Below, in pieces: positions 23,788 through 31,337 of a DNA stretch of 48,002 nt (positions are counted from its first letter, which is position 1; each line of letters begins with the position of its first letter). A program made the translations under genes and the position numbers. The notes below the pieces were generated by a model. It worked only from the letters and a program-made list of their open reading frames with translations. It was not told the origin of the DNA and did not search any database. Location: assembly GCA_902565595.1 (NCBI GenBank), contig CACFFD010000009.1, forward strand, positions 1-48,002, given 5' to 3'. This stretch comes from Actinomycetota bacterium. GTDB taxonomy: Bacteria > Actinomycetota > Acidimicrobiia > Acidimicrobiales > UBA8592.

Positions 23788-24621
23788 TTATATACCTGAT
23801 TTTCCACCTTCGCGGAGGAATGGTTCGGGGGTTGAATATGGCGGATCACCAGGTTTTGACCCCGTGGTAGCTCCGCCGTCGACGACAAGACAATGTCCGT
23901 TAGTATTTCCTGACTCCTCTGATGCTAGATACAGGGCTGCGTTTGCAACATCGATTGCTTGTCCAGGCCTCCCGAGGATGGGTGAGAGTTCAGCAAGCCG
24001 TTCTTTAACATCTGATATTGCCTCATGGTCATCCAAATGGGCTTTTGCGACAAGTGGAGTAGCGGTTGACCCTGGTGCAATGGAATTTACACGAATTCCG
24101 TATCTGCATAGTTCTGCAGCAACGTTTTTTGTTAATCCCACGATGGCAGTTTTGGCAGCTGCGTAGGCGTGCGGGCCCCATCCACCGTTTACTCCAGCGG
24201 TACTTGCTAAATTTATAATTGATCCGCTCCCGCGCTCTTTCATAGTTTGAGCAGCATGTTTGATTCCAAGAAAGGTACCAATGAGATGGATTTGGATCGT
24301 AGCTTCGAATTCCTCAATTGGGATTTGAGTTATAGGTCCTCGTGCACCAACGACGCCAGCATTATTCATCATTATGTCGACCTTCCCCCCATGGGTATCA
24401 TTCGCAAAATCAATAAGTCCTGACACATCATCTTCGCTAGTGACATCACACTTGAAGAAATCTGCAGAGTCTCCAAGTTGATCTGCAACTTTGTTTCCAA
24501 GATCTACTTGAATATCGCCTAGAACGACCTTCGCCCCTTCTTGGATAAATCTTTCAGCAGTACATGCGCCGATACCCGAAGCTCCACCTGTTATTACTGC
24601 AACTTTCCCGTCTAATCTCAT
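23788..24621 (-). CDS. SDR-family oxidoreductase (paralogue of 12376-13218)
   Basis: A 277-residue SDR with TGGASGIG (11-18), NNAG (86-89), Ser140 (LASTAG) and Tyr153/Lys157 in YAAAK. Asp37 after the second strand favours NAD. It shares nearly every motif with the SDR at 12376, including a C-terminal tail with GSKPGDPPYSTPEPFLREGG. AGGGGAA precedes the ATG. It sits 15 nt after the MFS gene on the minus strand and 78 nt before the ligase. Confidence 0.92.
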   Translation of the reverse strand: MRLDGKVAVITGGASGIGACTAERFIQEGAKVVLGDIQVDLGNKVADQLGDSADFFKCDVTSEDDVSGLIDFANDTHGGKVDIMMNNAGVVGARGPITQIPIEEFEATIQIHLIGTFLGIKHAAQTMKERGSGSIINLASTAGVNGGWGPHAYAAAKTAIVGLTKNVAAELCRYGIRVNSIAPGSTATPLVAKAHLDDHEAISDVKERLAELSPILGRPGQAIDVANAALYLASEESGNTNGHCLVVDGGATTGSKPGDPPYSTPEPFLREGGKSGI

Positions 24622-24636
24622 GGTTGTTCCCCTTAG

Positions 24637-25815
24637 TTAATCTCGTTGAGCTTGGACTTTCCCGGCCCTGTGCCAAGCTCCAACCGCTGTTATAAGTATC
24701 GCTAATGTAGCTAACCACGAGTATATGTAAGTATCGGATATGTCCACAAGAAGACCAAACCCCGCTGGCGTAACTAGAGCCCCAAGGTAATAGCCGGTCA
24801 TCGTGATTCCAGTGGCTCGTCCCACACTTTTTGGCGCCTTATCGATGACTGCGGCATGCATAGTTCCTATGGCTGCTAATTGGGTTGATACACCGAGTGT
24901 GAGGCCGATAACAACTATGAAAGTTCCAATGACAGTTCCCAGAATAACTAGACAAACAGATAACGCACTTACACTTAAGAGGAGCATCACGAGTGGTACT
25001 CGTTTGAGGGCTCCAAGACGATCAGCCCAAACGCCGTTACAAATCATGACGATCACACCAGTGAACGAAGCGATAGCCATAATCCCACCGGATAAACTTG
25101 CAGGAGCGTTAAGTGACTCTTCTAAATACGAAACCGTCCATGAATATAAAGGTTGCGAACCACCGATTAATAGAAATGCTGCGATCCCAAACCAGTAGAA
25201 ATCTTTAGGAAGGGGAGTAGGCGCTGCGCCTCTCGTTGATTCTGACCGGTCATCGTCGAGGACAACATAAGTAAATAGTCCCGTTATCGCAGCAACGACT
25301 GCGTTGAACACTAACACTCTTTGCCACGACCAAACATTTGCCGCCCAAGGTGCAGTTGCTGCAGCTATCGTCGCCATTAGGGGGACGCCCGATGTCTTCA
25401 CAGACATAGCTAAGGTTCGGCGTTCAAGAGGAACGGTATGCCCTATAGCGACGTTCGTGCTTGTATTTCCGAGCGCATAGCCCATTCCTCCTACGACACT
25501 TCCAGCGATCCACATGGCGTACGTATCAAAGACAGCAATCAGAAGTGATGACGCAGCTACGAGGAGCATGTTTATAGTTGCGACATTTCGAGCCCCGAAC
25601 TTGTCTGTAAAACGGCCAGCAGGTATTGACCCAATTCCGGTTGCTCCGAAATATATTCCTACAATCAGGCCAATTTTTCCACGAGAGACATCTAGATCTT
25701 CGCTCAGAACAGTTGCTAAGAATCCAGGAATGAACCCAAGAGAAGCACCCATTCCTACGCAAGCACAACAACTAGCTATCGTTGCCCGCTCAGAGGATTT
25801 AGTTTTAAGTGACAC
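24637..25815 (-). CDS. MFS transporter
   Basis: A 392-residue hydrophobic protein with about 12 predicted helices. The N-terminal half carries the motif-A-like GRFTDKFGARN (67-77), and the second half has a related VWADRLGALKR. The early sequence with an SCCACVGMG stretch resembles cyanate/nitrate/organic-acid-type MFS carriers. The start codon appears to be GTG at 25815. It heads the leftward MFS-SDR-ligase group, so import of the compound that the SDR and ligase process is likely. Confidence 0.87.
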   Translation of the reverse strand: MSLKTKSSERATIASCCACVGMGASLGFIPGFLATVLSEDLDVSRGKIGLIVGIYFGATGIGSIPAGRFTDKFGARNVATINMLLVAASSLLIAVFDTYAMWIAGSVVGGMGYALGNTSTNVAIGHTVPLERRTLAMSVKTSGVPLMATIAAATAPWAANVWSWQRVLVFNAVVAAITGLFTYVVLDDDRSESTRGAAPTPLPKDFYWFGIAAFLLIGGSQPLYSWTVSYLEESLNAPASLSGGIMAIASFTGVIVMICNGVWADRLGALKRVPLVMLLLSVSALSVCLVILGTVIGTFIVVIGLTLGVSTQLAAIGTMHAAVIDKAPKSVGRATGITMTGYYLGALVTPAGFGLLVDISDTYIYSWLATLAILITAVGAWHRAGKVQAQRD

Positions 25816-25908
25816 CGGTATAAAAAGGCATGTCCATCATTTCATCTGATAAGTGCAATCGCCCGCCATAGACTTCTTGAATAGAAATAGATCATTTCAT
25901 TGAGTGGT

Positions 25909-25925
25909 ATTCATGTCAAATGAAT
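25909..25925. promoter_or_regulatory. inverted repeat between MFS and SnoaL-like genes
   Basis: ATTCAT-GTCAA-ATGAAT has perfect 6-bp arms with a 5-nt spacer. It lies near the middle of the 179-nt divergent gap, which otherwise shows nothing recognisable. It is a candidate operator. Confidence 0.3.
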
Positions 25926-25994
25926 GGAGACCTAGCGAAATAGATTGGGGTTTAGACTCTTGCTGATATTCAACCATAGAAGTAGGATCTCCGC

Positions 25995-26558
25995 ATGGAT
26001 AAGAAAAGTGACCCAACGATTGAAGAACGCCTGTATTTTTTGGAGCAACGCGAGAACATACGAGAGCTGGTTTGTGACTATAGTGTGGCCGTTGATGATC
26101 GCGATATAGAAACTATCGCTGATCTATTTACCGCAGATGGTAGATTTGCGCATGCAGACGGAACCGCTTCTATGGAAAGCAGAGACGAAATTGTCTCCTT
26201 CTACCAAGGCAGATTAGGTTCAATGGGGGCAACCTATCACTTTCCGCACAGTCACAAAATCGCATTTACTGATGAGTCAAATGCGACCGGAATCGTATTA
26301 GCCCACGCAGAACTATCACAAGAGGAAAAGACGTATTACACGGGGCTTCGTTACATGGATGTCTATCGGAAGGAGGAATCTAGATGGAGATTCTCCGAGC
26401 GCTTATTGAAGTTTGTCTTCTTTATGCCAATGGAGGAGTGGGCGCGAGACGGCATGGCACAGGCAAATCGTAAAAGATTCCCCGGCGAAGGCCAACTGCC
26501 AACAGATTTACCCGAAACACAGCCAACGTGGATAGCAGCCCAACAGACTCAAACATAA
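25995..26558 (+). CDS. SnoaL-like (SnoaL_4) domain protein
   Basis: A 187-residue NTF2-fold protein. It begins with the RENIRELVCDYSVAVDDRD helix typical of SnoaL_4 proteins, followed by LFTADGRFAH and a sheet ending in YMDVYRKEESRWRF. Its first 70 residues resemble the protein at 44579-45118. Related domains occur in dehydratases and small ring-hydroxylating subunits, and no catalytic assignment is made. AGGAT precedes the ATG. The C-terminal 35 residues are Pro/Gln-rich and probably flexible. Confidence 0.78.
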   Translation: MDKKSDPTIEERLYFLEQRENIRELVCDYSVAVDDRDIETIADLFTADGRFAHADGTASMESRDEIVSFYQGRLGSMGATYHFPHSHKIAFTDESNATGIVLAHAELSQEEKTYYTGLRYMDVYRKEESRWRFSERLLKFVFFMPMEEWARDGMAQANRKRFPGEGQLPTDLPETQPTWIAAQQTQT

Positions 26559-26584
26559 ATTACAAGTTAACTTGTCTAAATAAT

Positions 26585-27430
26585 TTAGTTGTTAAGCAGT
26601 AGCGAAGCAGCTTCGGGTGCGCCCATCCCTATGGAGACACCTTTGCTAGCAGCGCATGAATTTACAGCGGAGATAACTCCATCGTAATAATGGGATAAAC
26701 CGCTACCCATTCGAGCTAGCCGTGCGTCAACCGTCGCACCAGCTAGACCTTCTTCCTCGACGATATATAGCCCAGCTACTCCAGAGTCATCAAGTCCTTT
26801 GCCGCCGTCTGAACAGATGAATCCCTTTGGCCGACATTTAAGGAGGTACGGAACAGCACTTCGGCCTGTATGCCCCGCAGTGACGAGCACATTTGTATCA
26901 GTATCCTCATCTGTCCCAAAAGCGATGGAGTCCGTAGCAATGATGTGCTCGCCGTTCTCAGATGTCTCCATAACTGTTCGGTTAGTTATTTCTGAGGCGC
27001 TGGCTTCCTGAGGGTCTTTTTCGAGCAGTAGATAAGCGGCGTCTTTAACACTGACCCCGGGAAGAACGCCGCAGTCGAGAGCGAGTTGATTGGCAAAGCT
27101 AATAACACCGTTCTCGTATAGATGGACTCCATTGCCTAGGTGGGCTGTCATTACATCTGCCACGGCAGCAGGTATATTTAACGCCTCTAGATACCAAAGC
27201 CCAGCTATTGCTGAGCCTTCAGGTCCTATGCCGCAGTCCATTCCAATTGCAGCGCGGGGGGAATGCTCAGCAATAAATCTCGCTGGTAGCACCCCGCAAT
27301 AAGAAGAATTAACACAAACGTCCTTTCCGGTATTGCGCTCGTCAACGTCATAAGCTGAGTCCATTGCCATTACCGAACCTGTTCCCGTCGGCGAAACGAA
27401 AACCGTGGTTTGTTTGTCATTGGGGTCCAC
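26585..27430 (-). CDS. tandemly duplicated protein of unknown family
   Basis: A 281-residue protein built from two related halves, about 21-137 and 163-281. Each half has A.DS, V.V, a central D.G.G with a following AGL, then A..G.G...Y..GVIS..N..A...GV..G and AA.LLL. I do not recognise the family. The pattern looks like a small Rossmann-like domain duplicated in tandem. The start is GTG at 27430, sharing a G with the TAG stop of the upstream acyl-CoA ligase (TAGTG), so translation is coupled. It closes the crotonase-ligase operon and probably participates in the same pathway. Confidence 0.75.
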   Translation of the reverse strand: MDPNDKQTTVFVSPTGTGSVMAMDSAYDVDERNTGKDVCVNSSYCGVLPARFIAEHSPRAAIGMDCGIGPEGSAIAGLWYLEALNIPAAVADVMTAHLGNGVHLYENGVISFANQLALDCGVLPGVSVKDAAYLLLEKDPQEASASEITNRTVMETSENGEHIIATDSIAFGTDEDTDTNVLVTAGHTGRSAVPYLLKCRPKGFICSDGGKGLDDSGVAGLYIVEEEGLAGATVDARLARMGSGLSHYYDGVISAVNSCAASKGVSIGMGAPEAASLLLNN

Positions 27431-29091
27431 TATCTTTTTCTCCTTTTGGGTTGTGGTCCTCTGTCGCTAGTGTCATTGCTAACGCCCATCTCCCGAAGTT
27501 CTATTTTCCTAACCTTTTCTGAAGGTGTCTTTGGAAGCTCATCAAGAACGTGGATATACCTCGGAATGGCAAAGTCTGGGAGTTGTTTTTCAGAATACTT
27601 CCAAATCTCCTCAGGGATAACACTTTGCCCTTCTTCAGGAACAATAAAGACCATGACTTCATCTTCTCCTGCTTCTTGATCTGCGGGAACTCCGATTGCG
27701 GCAACTTCACCAATGGATGGATGGGATACTAGGGCTTGCTCTACTTCATATGAGCTGATATTTTCTCCCCTCCGACGCAAGGCATCCTTAAGGCGGTCAA
27801 CAAAGTAGTACCAACCATGTTCATCCCTCTTTAGTCCATCACCTGTATGGAACCACAAATTACGAAATGAATCTGATGTCTTATCAGGCATGGCAAAATA
27901 GCCTTGGCATGTTGTCCATGGGTGAACTGCGCGCACTACCAGCTCTCCGACCTCACCAACTTCAACTTCTTCGTCCGTTTCCGGATTAACTAAACGGATA
28001 TCAAACCACTCTTTGTTAAGTAGCCCAGCAGCGCCAGCGGGACGATCGACGCCGTAAGGGGTCAATATGGGCATGCACGTTTCTGTTAATCCGAATACCT
28101 CCACGAATGCCTCAATTCCGAAGCGATCTTTATACTCATCAAGAATAGAACTCGCAGTGGGGGCTGCGAAAACACAGCGGAGGTCATTATCTGCGTCGTC
28201 CTCCTTTGGTTCTTGTTGCCAAACGAAATCCATCATTACGCCAATGAAATTAGTAACTGTTGCTTTAGACGATCGGATTTGGTTGATCCATTCTGAAGCG
28301 CTGAAGCGTTCTTGTAGCACATATCTTGATCCAGCTATGAGCGCAGGGTATGCAGCCAAGAACTGGGAGTTGCCGTGAAATAGTGGGCCACATGACATGT
28401 AGGTATCATTTTCGGTAAGTCGAGTTAAAGAGACGGTCTCATCAGCAAACAGGTACATGTGTGCGTGAGGCATCATCACACCTTTTGACAGTCCAGTTGT
28501 TCCGGATGTGAAAAAAATGGACCCGAGATCAGAATATTTCACTTCGGGAAGATCCGTTATCTCTGAAGAGAGCAAGTCTGACCATGGGGAAGCATTCATA
28601 TCATTACTGGAAAGTGTCTCGATCCCTGCATTGACATCAGCGTCATCCCCAACAAGATAGAAGTGCTTTATGGAACTAAAGGCGTCGCTGACATCAAGTA
28701 TTCTGTCGACGTACTCTGGAGAAACTACCGCAATCGACGGAGTTGTTGTTGAGACTTGATGAGCGAGGAATGCGCCCCGATAAGCAGTATTTATTGGTAC
28801 CTCTACTAGGCCACCTACAGAACTTCCGAGCCAGGCAAAAATGTAGGCGGAGCAGTTAGGAATCATGATCAGAACACGGTCACCGGGAGAGGCGCCAGCA
28901 TTTAACATTCCGGAGCCCACTCTCTCTGCGGCTTCTAAGGTTTCTGCATAAGAAAAAGATTCGTTAGTCCAAGGAATATCAAGATAAATTTTGTCCGGAT
29001 GCTTCTGTGCTCGTTCACGGAGAACAGTGGGGGAGTTCCAATTGGCCCGAGAAGGAAAGGTCGGGTTGTATTCCTCGTAGAAGTTTGTCAT
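27430..29091 (-). CDS. AMP-forming acyl-CoA ligase
   Basis: A 553-residue ANL enzyme. It has the P-loop FTSGTTGLSKGVMMPH, VFGLTET, HTGDGLKRDEHG, the hinge DRLKDALRRRGENISS and the C-terminal Lys near PSEKVRKIELRE. The RRGENISSYEVE segment places it with crotonobetaine/carnitine-CoA ligase-like (CaiC) enzymes rather than FadD. The ATG at 29091 follows the crotonase stop by 7 nt. A longer frame to 29202 would overlap that gene and is rejected. It activates an unknown carboxylate. Confidence 0.92.
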   Translation of the reverse strand: MTNFYEEYNPTFPSRANWNSPTVLRERAQKHPDKIYLDIPWTNESFSYAETLEAAERVGSGMLNAGASPGDRVLIMIPNCSAYIFAWLGSSVGGLVEVPINTAYRGAFLAHQVSTTTPSIAVVSPEYVDRILDVSDAFSSIKHFYLVGDDADVNAGIETLSSNDMNASPWSDLLSSEITDLPEVKYSDLGSIFFTSGTTGLSKGVMMPHAHMYLFADETVSLTRLTENDTYMSCGPLFHGNSQFLAAYPALIAGSRYVLQERFSASEWINQIRSSKATVTNFIGVMMDFVWQQEPKEDDADNDLRCVFAAPTASSILDEYKDRFGIEAFVEVFGLTETCMPILTPYGVDRPAGAAGLLNKEWFDIRLVNPETDEEVEVGEVGELVVRAVHPWTTCQGYFAMPDKTSDSFRNLWFHTGDGLKRDEHGWYYFVDRLKDALRRRGENISSYEVEQALVSHPSIGEVAAIGVPADQEAGEDEVMVFIVPEEGQSVIPEEIWKYSEKQLPDFAIPRYIHVLDELPKTPSEKVRKIELREMGVSNDTSDRGPQPKRRKR

Positions 29092-29098
29092 GGAATGT

Positions 29099-29869
29099 TT
29101 ACCGTGTGCCGCGCGGTGGGAATTCAGGTTTACGCTTTTCCATAAATGCATTCGCGCCTTCGAGCATATCTGGAGAGCCGATCGCTTGAATAAGCGCTCC
29201 AAGACTGTTGACCATATTGTCTCTCATCTGGTGGTACATGACATTAGAGCTCGCCTTAGCCACTTCTAAATAGCGAGCACTCATCTGAATTATTTCCTGA
29301 CACCAAATTTCTACCTCATCATGTAATTTGTCATCAGGCACGACTTTGTTCACCCACCCAAGATCGTACGCTTCCTGAGCAGAGTATTTTCTACATAAAA
29401 AAGAAACTTCTTTAGCTCGTTTTTCTCCTATGTTCATTGCTAGAAGATTTGTTCCACCCAAGACAGGTGCACTTCCGACTTTGACGCCGGTTTGCCCAAG
29501 CTGAGCGCTTTCAGCAGCTATCGCTAAGTCGCACATGACGACGAGCTCGTTACCTCCTCCAAATGCTCCTCCGTTTACTGCAGCGATAATTGGAAATGGG
29601 GCATTTCGTAGGGCGTCAAATAGCTCCAAGCTGCCGACAAACATTGAACGAACATTCCAAAAATCGGCCTCAGCTAAATTTCCTAAATATCCCCCAGCGC
29701 AAAATGCTCGTCCGGATCCTGTAATCACCCCAACTCTCGCATCCATATTTTCACGAAGTGCCATGATAATTTCGTCTACTGTTTGGCGCCCGTAAGAATT
29801 AAGTCGCTCAGGTCGATTTAATGTTATCCATAGGACCTCACCTCGCCTGTCTACCAAAATGTCTTCCAT
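29099..29869 (-). CDS. enoyl-CoA hydratase/isomerase family protein (MenB/BadI-like)
   Basis: A 256-residue crotonase. The oxyanion-hole segments are FCAGGYLG (56-63) and NGGAFGGGNE (99-108). From residue 110 on it follows MenB (naphthoate synthase) and BadI (2-ketocyclohexanecarboxyl-CoA hydrolase): CDLAIAAE, GQTG.KVGS, FLCRKYSA, and an ending in F.EKRKPEF. The MenB/BadI catalytic Asp after KVGS is Pro135 here, so the chemistry may differ. GGAG precedes the ATG by 6 nt. It is first in an operon with an acyl-CoA ligase and a duplicated unknown protein, which fits ring opening or closure on a CoA ester. Confidence 0.88.
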   Translation of the reverse strand: MEDILVDRRGEVLWITLNRPERLNSYGRQTVDEIIMALRENMDARVGVITGSGRAFCAGGYLGNLAEADFWNVRSMFVGSLELFDALRNAPFPIIAAVNGGAFGGGNELVVMCDLAIAAESAQLGQTGVKVGSAPVLGGTNLLAMNIGEKRAKEVSFLCRKYSAQEAYDLGWVNKVVPDDKLHDEVEIWCQEIIQMSARYLEVAKASSNVMYHQMRDNMVNSLGALIQAIGSPDMLEGANAFMEKRKPEFPPRGTR

Positions 29870-29914
29870 GGGTGCTCCAATCTTTGTTATGTACTCATGT
29901 CAATTTAGTGCATC

Positions 29915-29931
29915 TTTACAAAATTTGTAAA
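29915..29931. promoter_or_regulatory. 17-bp perfect palindromic operator candidate
   Basis: TTTACAAA-A-TTTGTAAA has perfect 8-bp arms around one base. It lies in the divergent gap between the crotonase operon (start 29869) and the SDR operon. Its right end is 2 nt before the ATG at 29934. It is the strongest operator candidate in the window, of the size bound by TetR/GntR-type dimers. Confidence 0.55.
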
Positions 29932-29933
29932 AC

Positions 29934-30836
29934 ATGAATCTTGAGGTTCGAAACATTACAGTGCCGTTCACAGCTTTATTGTGGACATGGATTGTCCTAA
30001 GTTTATTTCCGGACTGGTGGGCAGCGTTTGGTGGGATTATCTTAATAGTTGGAGTAATGCTTACTCAGAAGTCAAGCGTAAATGCATGGATTCAGGTAAT
30101 CAAACGTCACCATGATTGGAGAAGCGAAACTGACATGAGAGTGCTAGTAACAGGAGGGGCTCAAGGAATCGGGCGAGCAGTTTGTGAGAAATTGGAACAG
30201 CTCGGGGATGAGGTGATTTCTGGAGATCTGCAAGAACAGGACGGCGGGATACATCTCGATGTGACAAGTGAAGACTCTTGGGAAGATGCCCTTGACTCAG
30301 TAGGCCCACTTGATGGCTTAGTAAATTGTGCGGGTATCAGAACCAGAAATCTTATTGTTGACACCACCTACGAGGAGTTCCAAAAACATTTGGATGTTAA
30401 TATTGCGGGAACCTGGCTGGGAATAAGGGGCATGTTTCGCCGCAGATCAAGTAAGGCAGAATCATCTGACATCTCATATGCTTCTATCGTTAACATCGCA
30501 TCTGTAAACGCAGTGATCGCAGTCCCTGCCCAAGCGCACTACGTTGCTTCAAAAGGGGCAATCGTTGGGTTAACTAAAGCGGCAGCAATAGAAGGAGCTG
30601 CCCTTGGGGTTAGGGTCAACGCTATAGCGCCAGGAGCAATCCGGACACCGATGACAGAGGAGAGATTAGTTGACCCACAACAAGTTGCTTGGCTTGAAGG
30701 GCGCATTCCTGCGGGAAGAGTTGGAGAGCCCGAAGAAATAGCTTCAGTTGCAAGTTTTCTCCTGTCGGATGGAGCTAGGTACGTAACGGGTACTACTGTT
30801 TTCGCTGATGGAGGATGGACTGCAAATGGAGTGTGA
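29934..30836 (+). CDS. SDR-family oxidoreductase with N-terminal EamA/DMT-transporter-like tail
   Basis: The frame encodes 300 residues. From Met68 (30135) it is a normal 233-residue SDR: TGGAQGIG, NCAG, Ser123, Tyr136 and Lys140 counted from that Met. Residues 1-67 instead contain two hydrophobic segments, TVPFTALLWTWIVLSLF and WWAAFGGIILIVGVMLTQ. These resemble the last two helices of drug/metabolite (EamA) transporters. Either the SDR starts at 30135 and the upstream 200 nt are a transporter relic, or a real fusion anchors the SDR to the membrane. The palindrome just before 29934 argues for the internal start. The downstream VOC gene follows by 3 nt. Confidence 0.75.
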   Translation: MNLEVRNITVPFTALLWTWIVLSLFPDWWAAFGGIILIVGVMLTQKSSVNAWIQVIKRHHDWRSETDMRVLVTGGAQGIGRAVCEKLEQLGDEVISGDLQEQDGGIHLDVTSEDSWEDALDSVGPLDGLVNCAGIRTRNLIVDTTYEEFQKHLDVNIAGTWLGIRGMFRRRSSKAESSDISYASIVNIASVNAVIAVPAQAHYVASKGAIVGLTKAAAIEGAALGVRVNAIAPGAIRTPMTEERLVDPQQVAWLEGRIPAGRVGEPEEIASVASFLLSDGARYVTGTTVFADGGWTANGV

Positions 30837-30839
30837 TTT

Positions 30840-31337
30840 ATGTTTCCTTTAAACGGATTTTACCACTATGGAATTGTCGCTAGCGATTTTGACAAAACAG
30901 TCGAGGAATTAAGCTTAAACCTCGGACTCGAATGGGCGTCAGTAACCGAATTCGAAATGGTTTGTGAACAACCGAACGGAATAGTCACAGCAGATATGAA
31001 AGTCGTATATTCAACCACGGGACCTCCTCATTTTGAAGTCATCCGAGTTGCCCCAGGTACTGTTTGGGGCGAAGCAGATCTAGGTGTGCATCACTTAGGA
31101 TATTGGACGGAAAATCTTCAGGAGGACCATAAGCGTCTAACTGACGCAGGCTATGTGTGGGAAGCTTGTTACTATAATCCTGAGACTGAAGGCCCATTCG
31201 GCTTCACATACCACACACTGTCGACTTCACGCCTACGCCTTGAACTTGTTGATATAGCAAGAAAACCGGCTTTTGATATCTGGATGGGAGGAGGCGAGTT
31301 TCCAACAGCAATGGAGCCTGGGGGAATGGCAGATTGA
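30840..31337 (+). CDS. VOC (glyoxalase/bleomycin-resistance) superfamily protein
   Basis: A 165-residue protein with two beta-alpha-beta-beta-beta modules. The first starts FYHYGIVASDFDKTVEEL and has EVIRVAPG. The second starts VHHLGYWTENLQEDHKRL with a terminal LRLELVD. Potential metal ligands are His9, His84/His85 and the Glu in RLELVD, as in VOC enzymes such as epimerases, dioxygenases and isomerases. Specificity is unknown. It sits between an SDR (3 nt) and an FAD enzyme (4-nt overlap), so it probably handles an intermediate of this operon. Confidence 0.82.
   Translation: MFPLNGFYHYGIVASDFDKTVEELSLNLGLEWASVTEFEMVCEQPNGIVTADMKVVYSTTGPPHFEVIRVAPGTVWGEADLGVHHLGYWTENLQEDHKRLTDAGYVWEACYYNPETEGPFGFTYHTLSTSRLRLELVDIARKPAFDIWMGGGEFPTAMEPGGMAD

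Noticed and set aside
29091-29202. Longer N-terminus of the acyl-CoA ligase up to 29202
   Set aside because: It lies inside the 3' end of the crotonase gene. The extra residues are not ligase-like and the ATG at 29091 is well placed.
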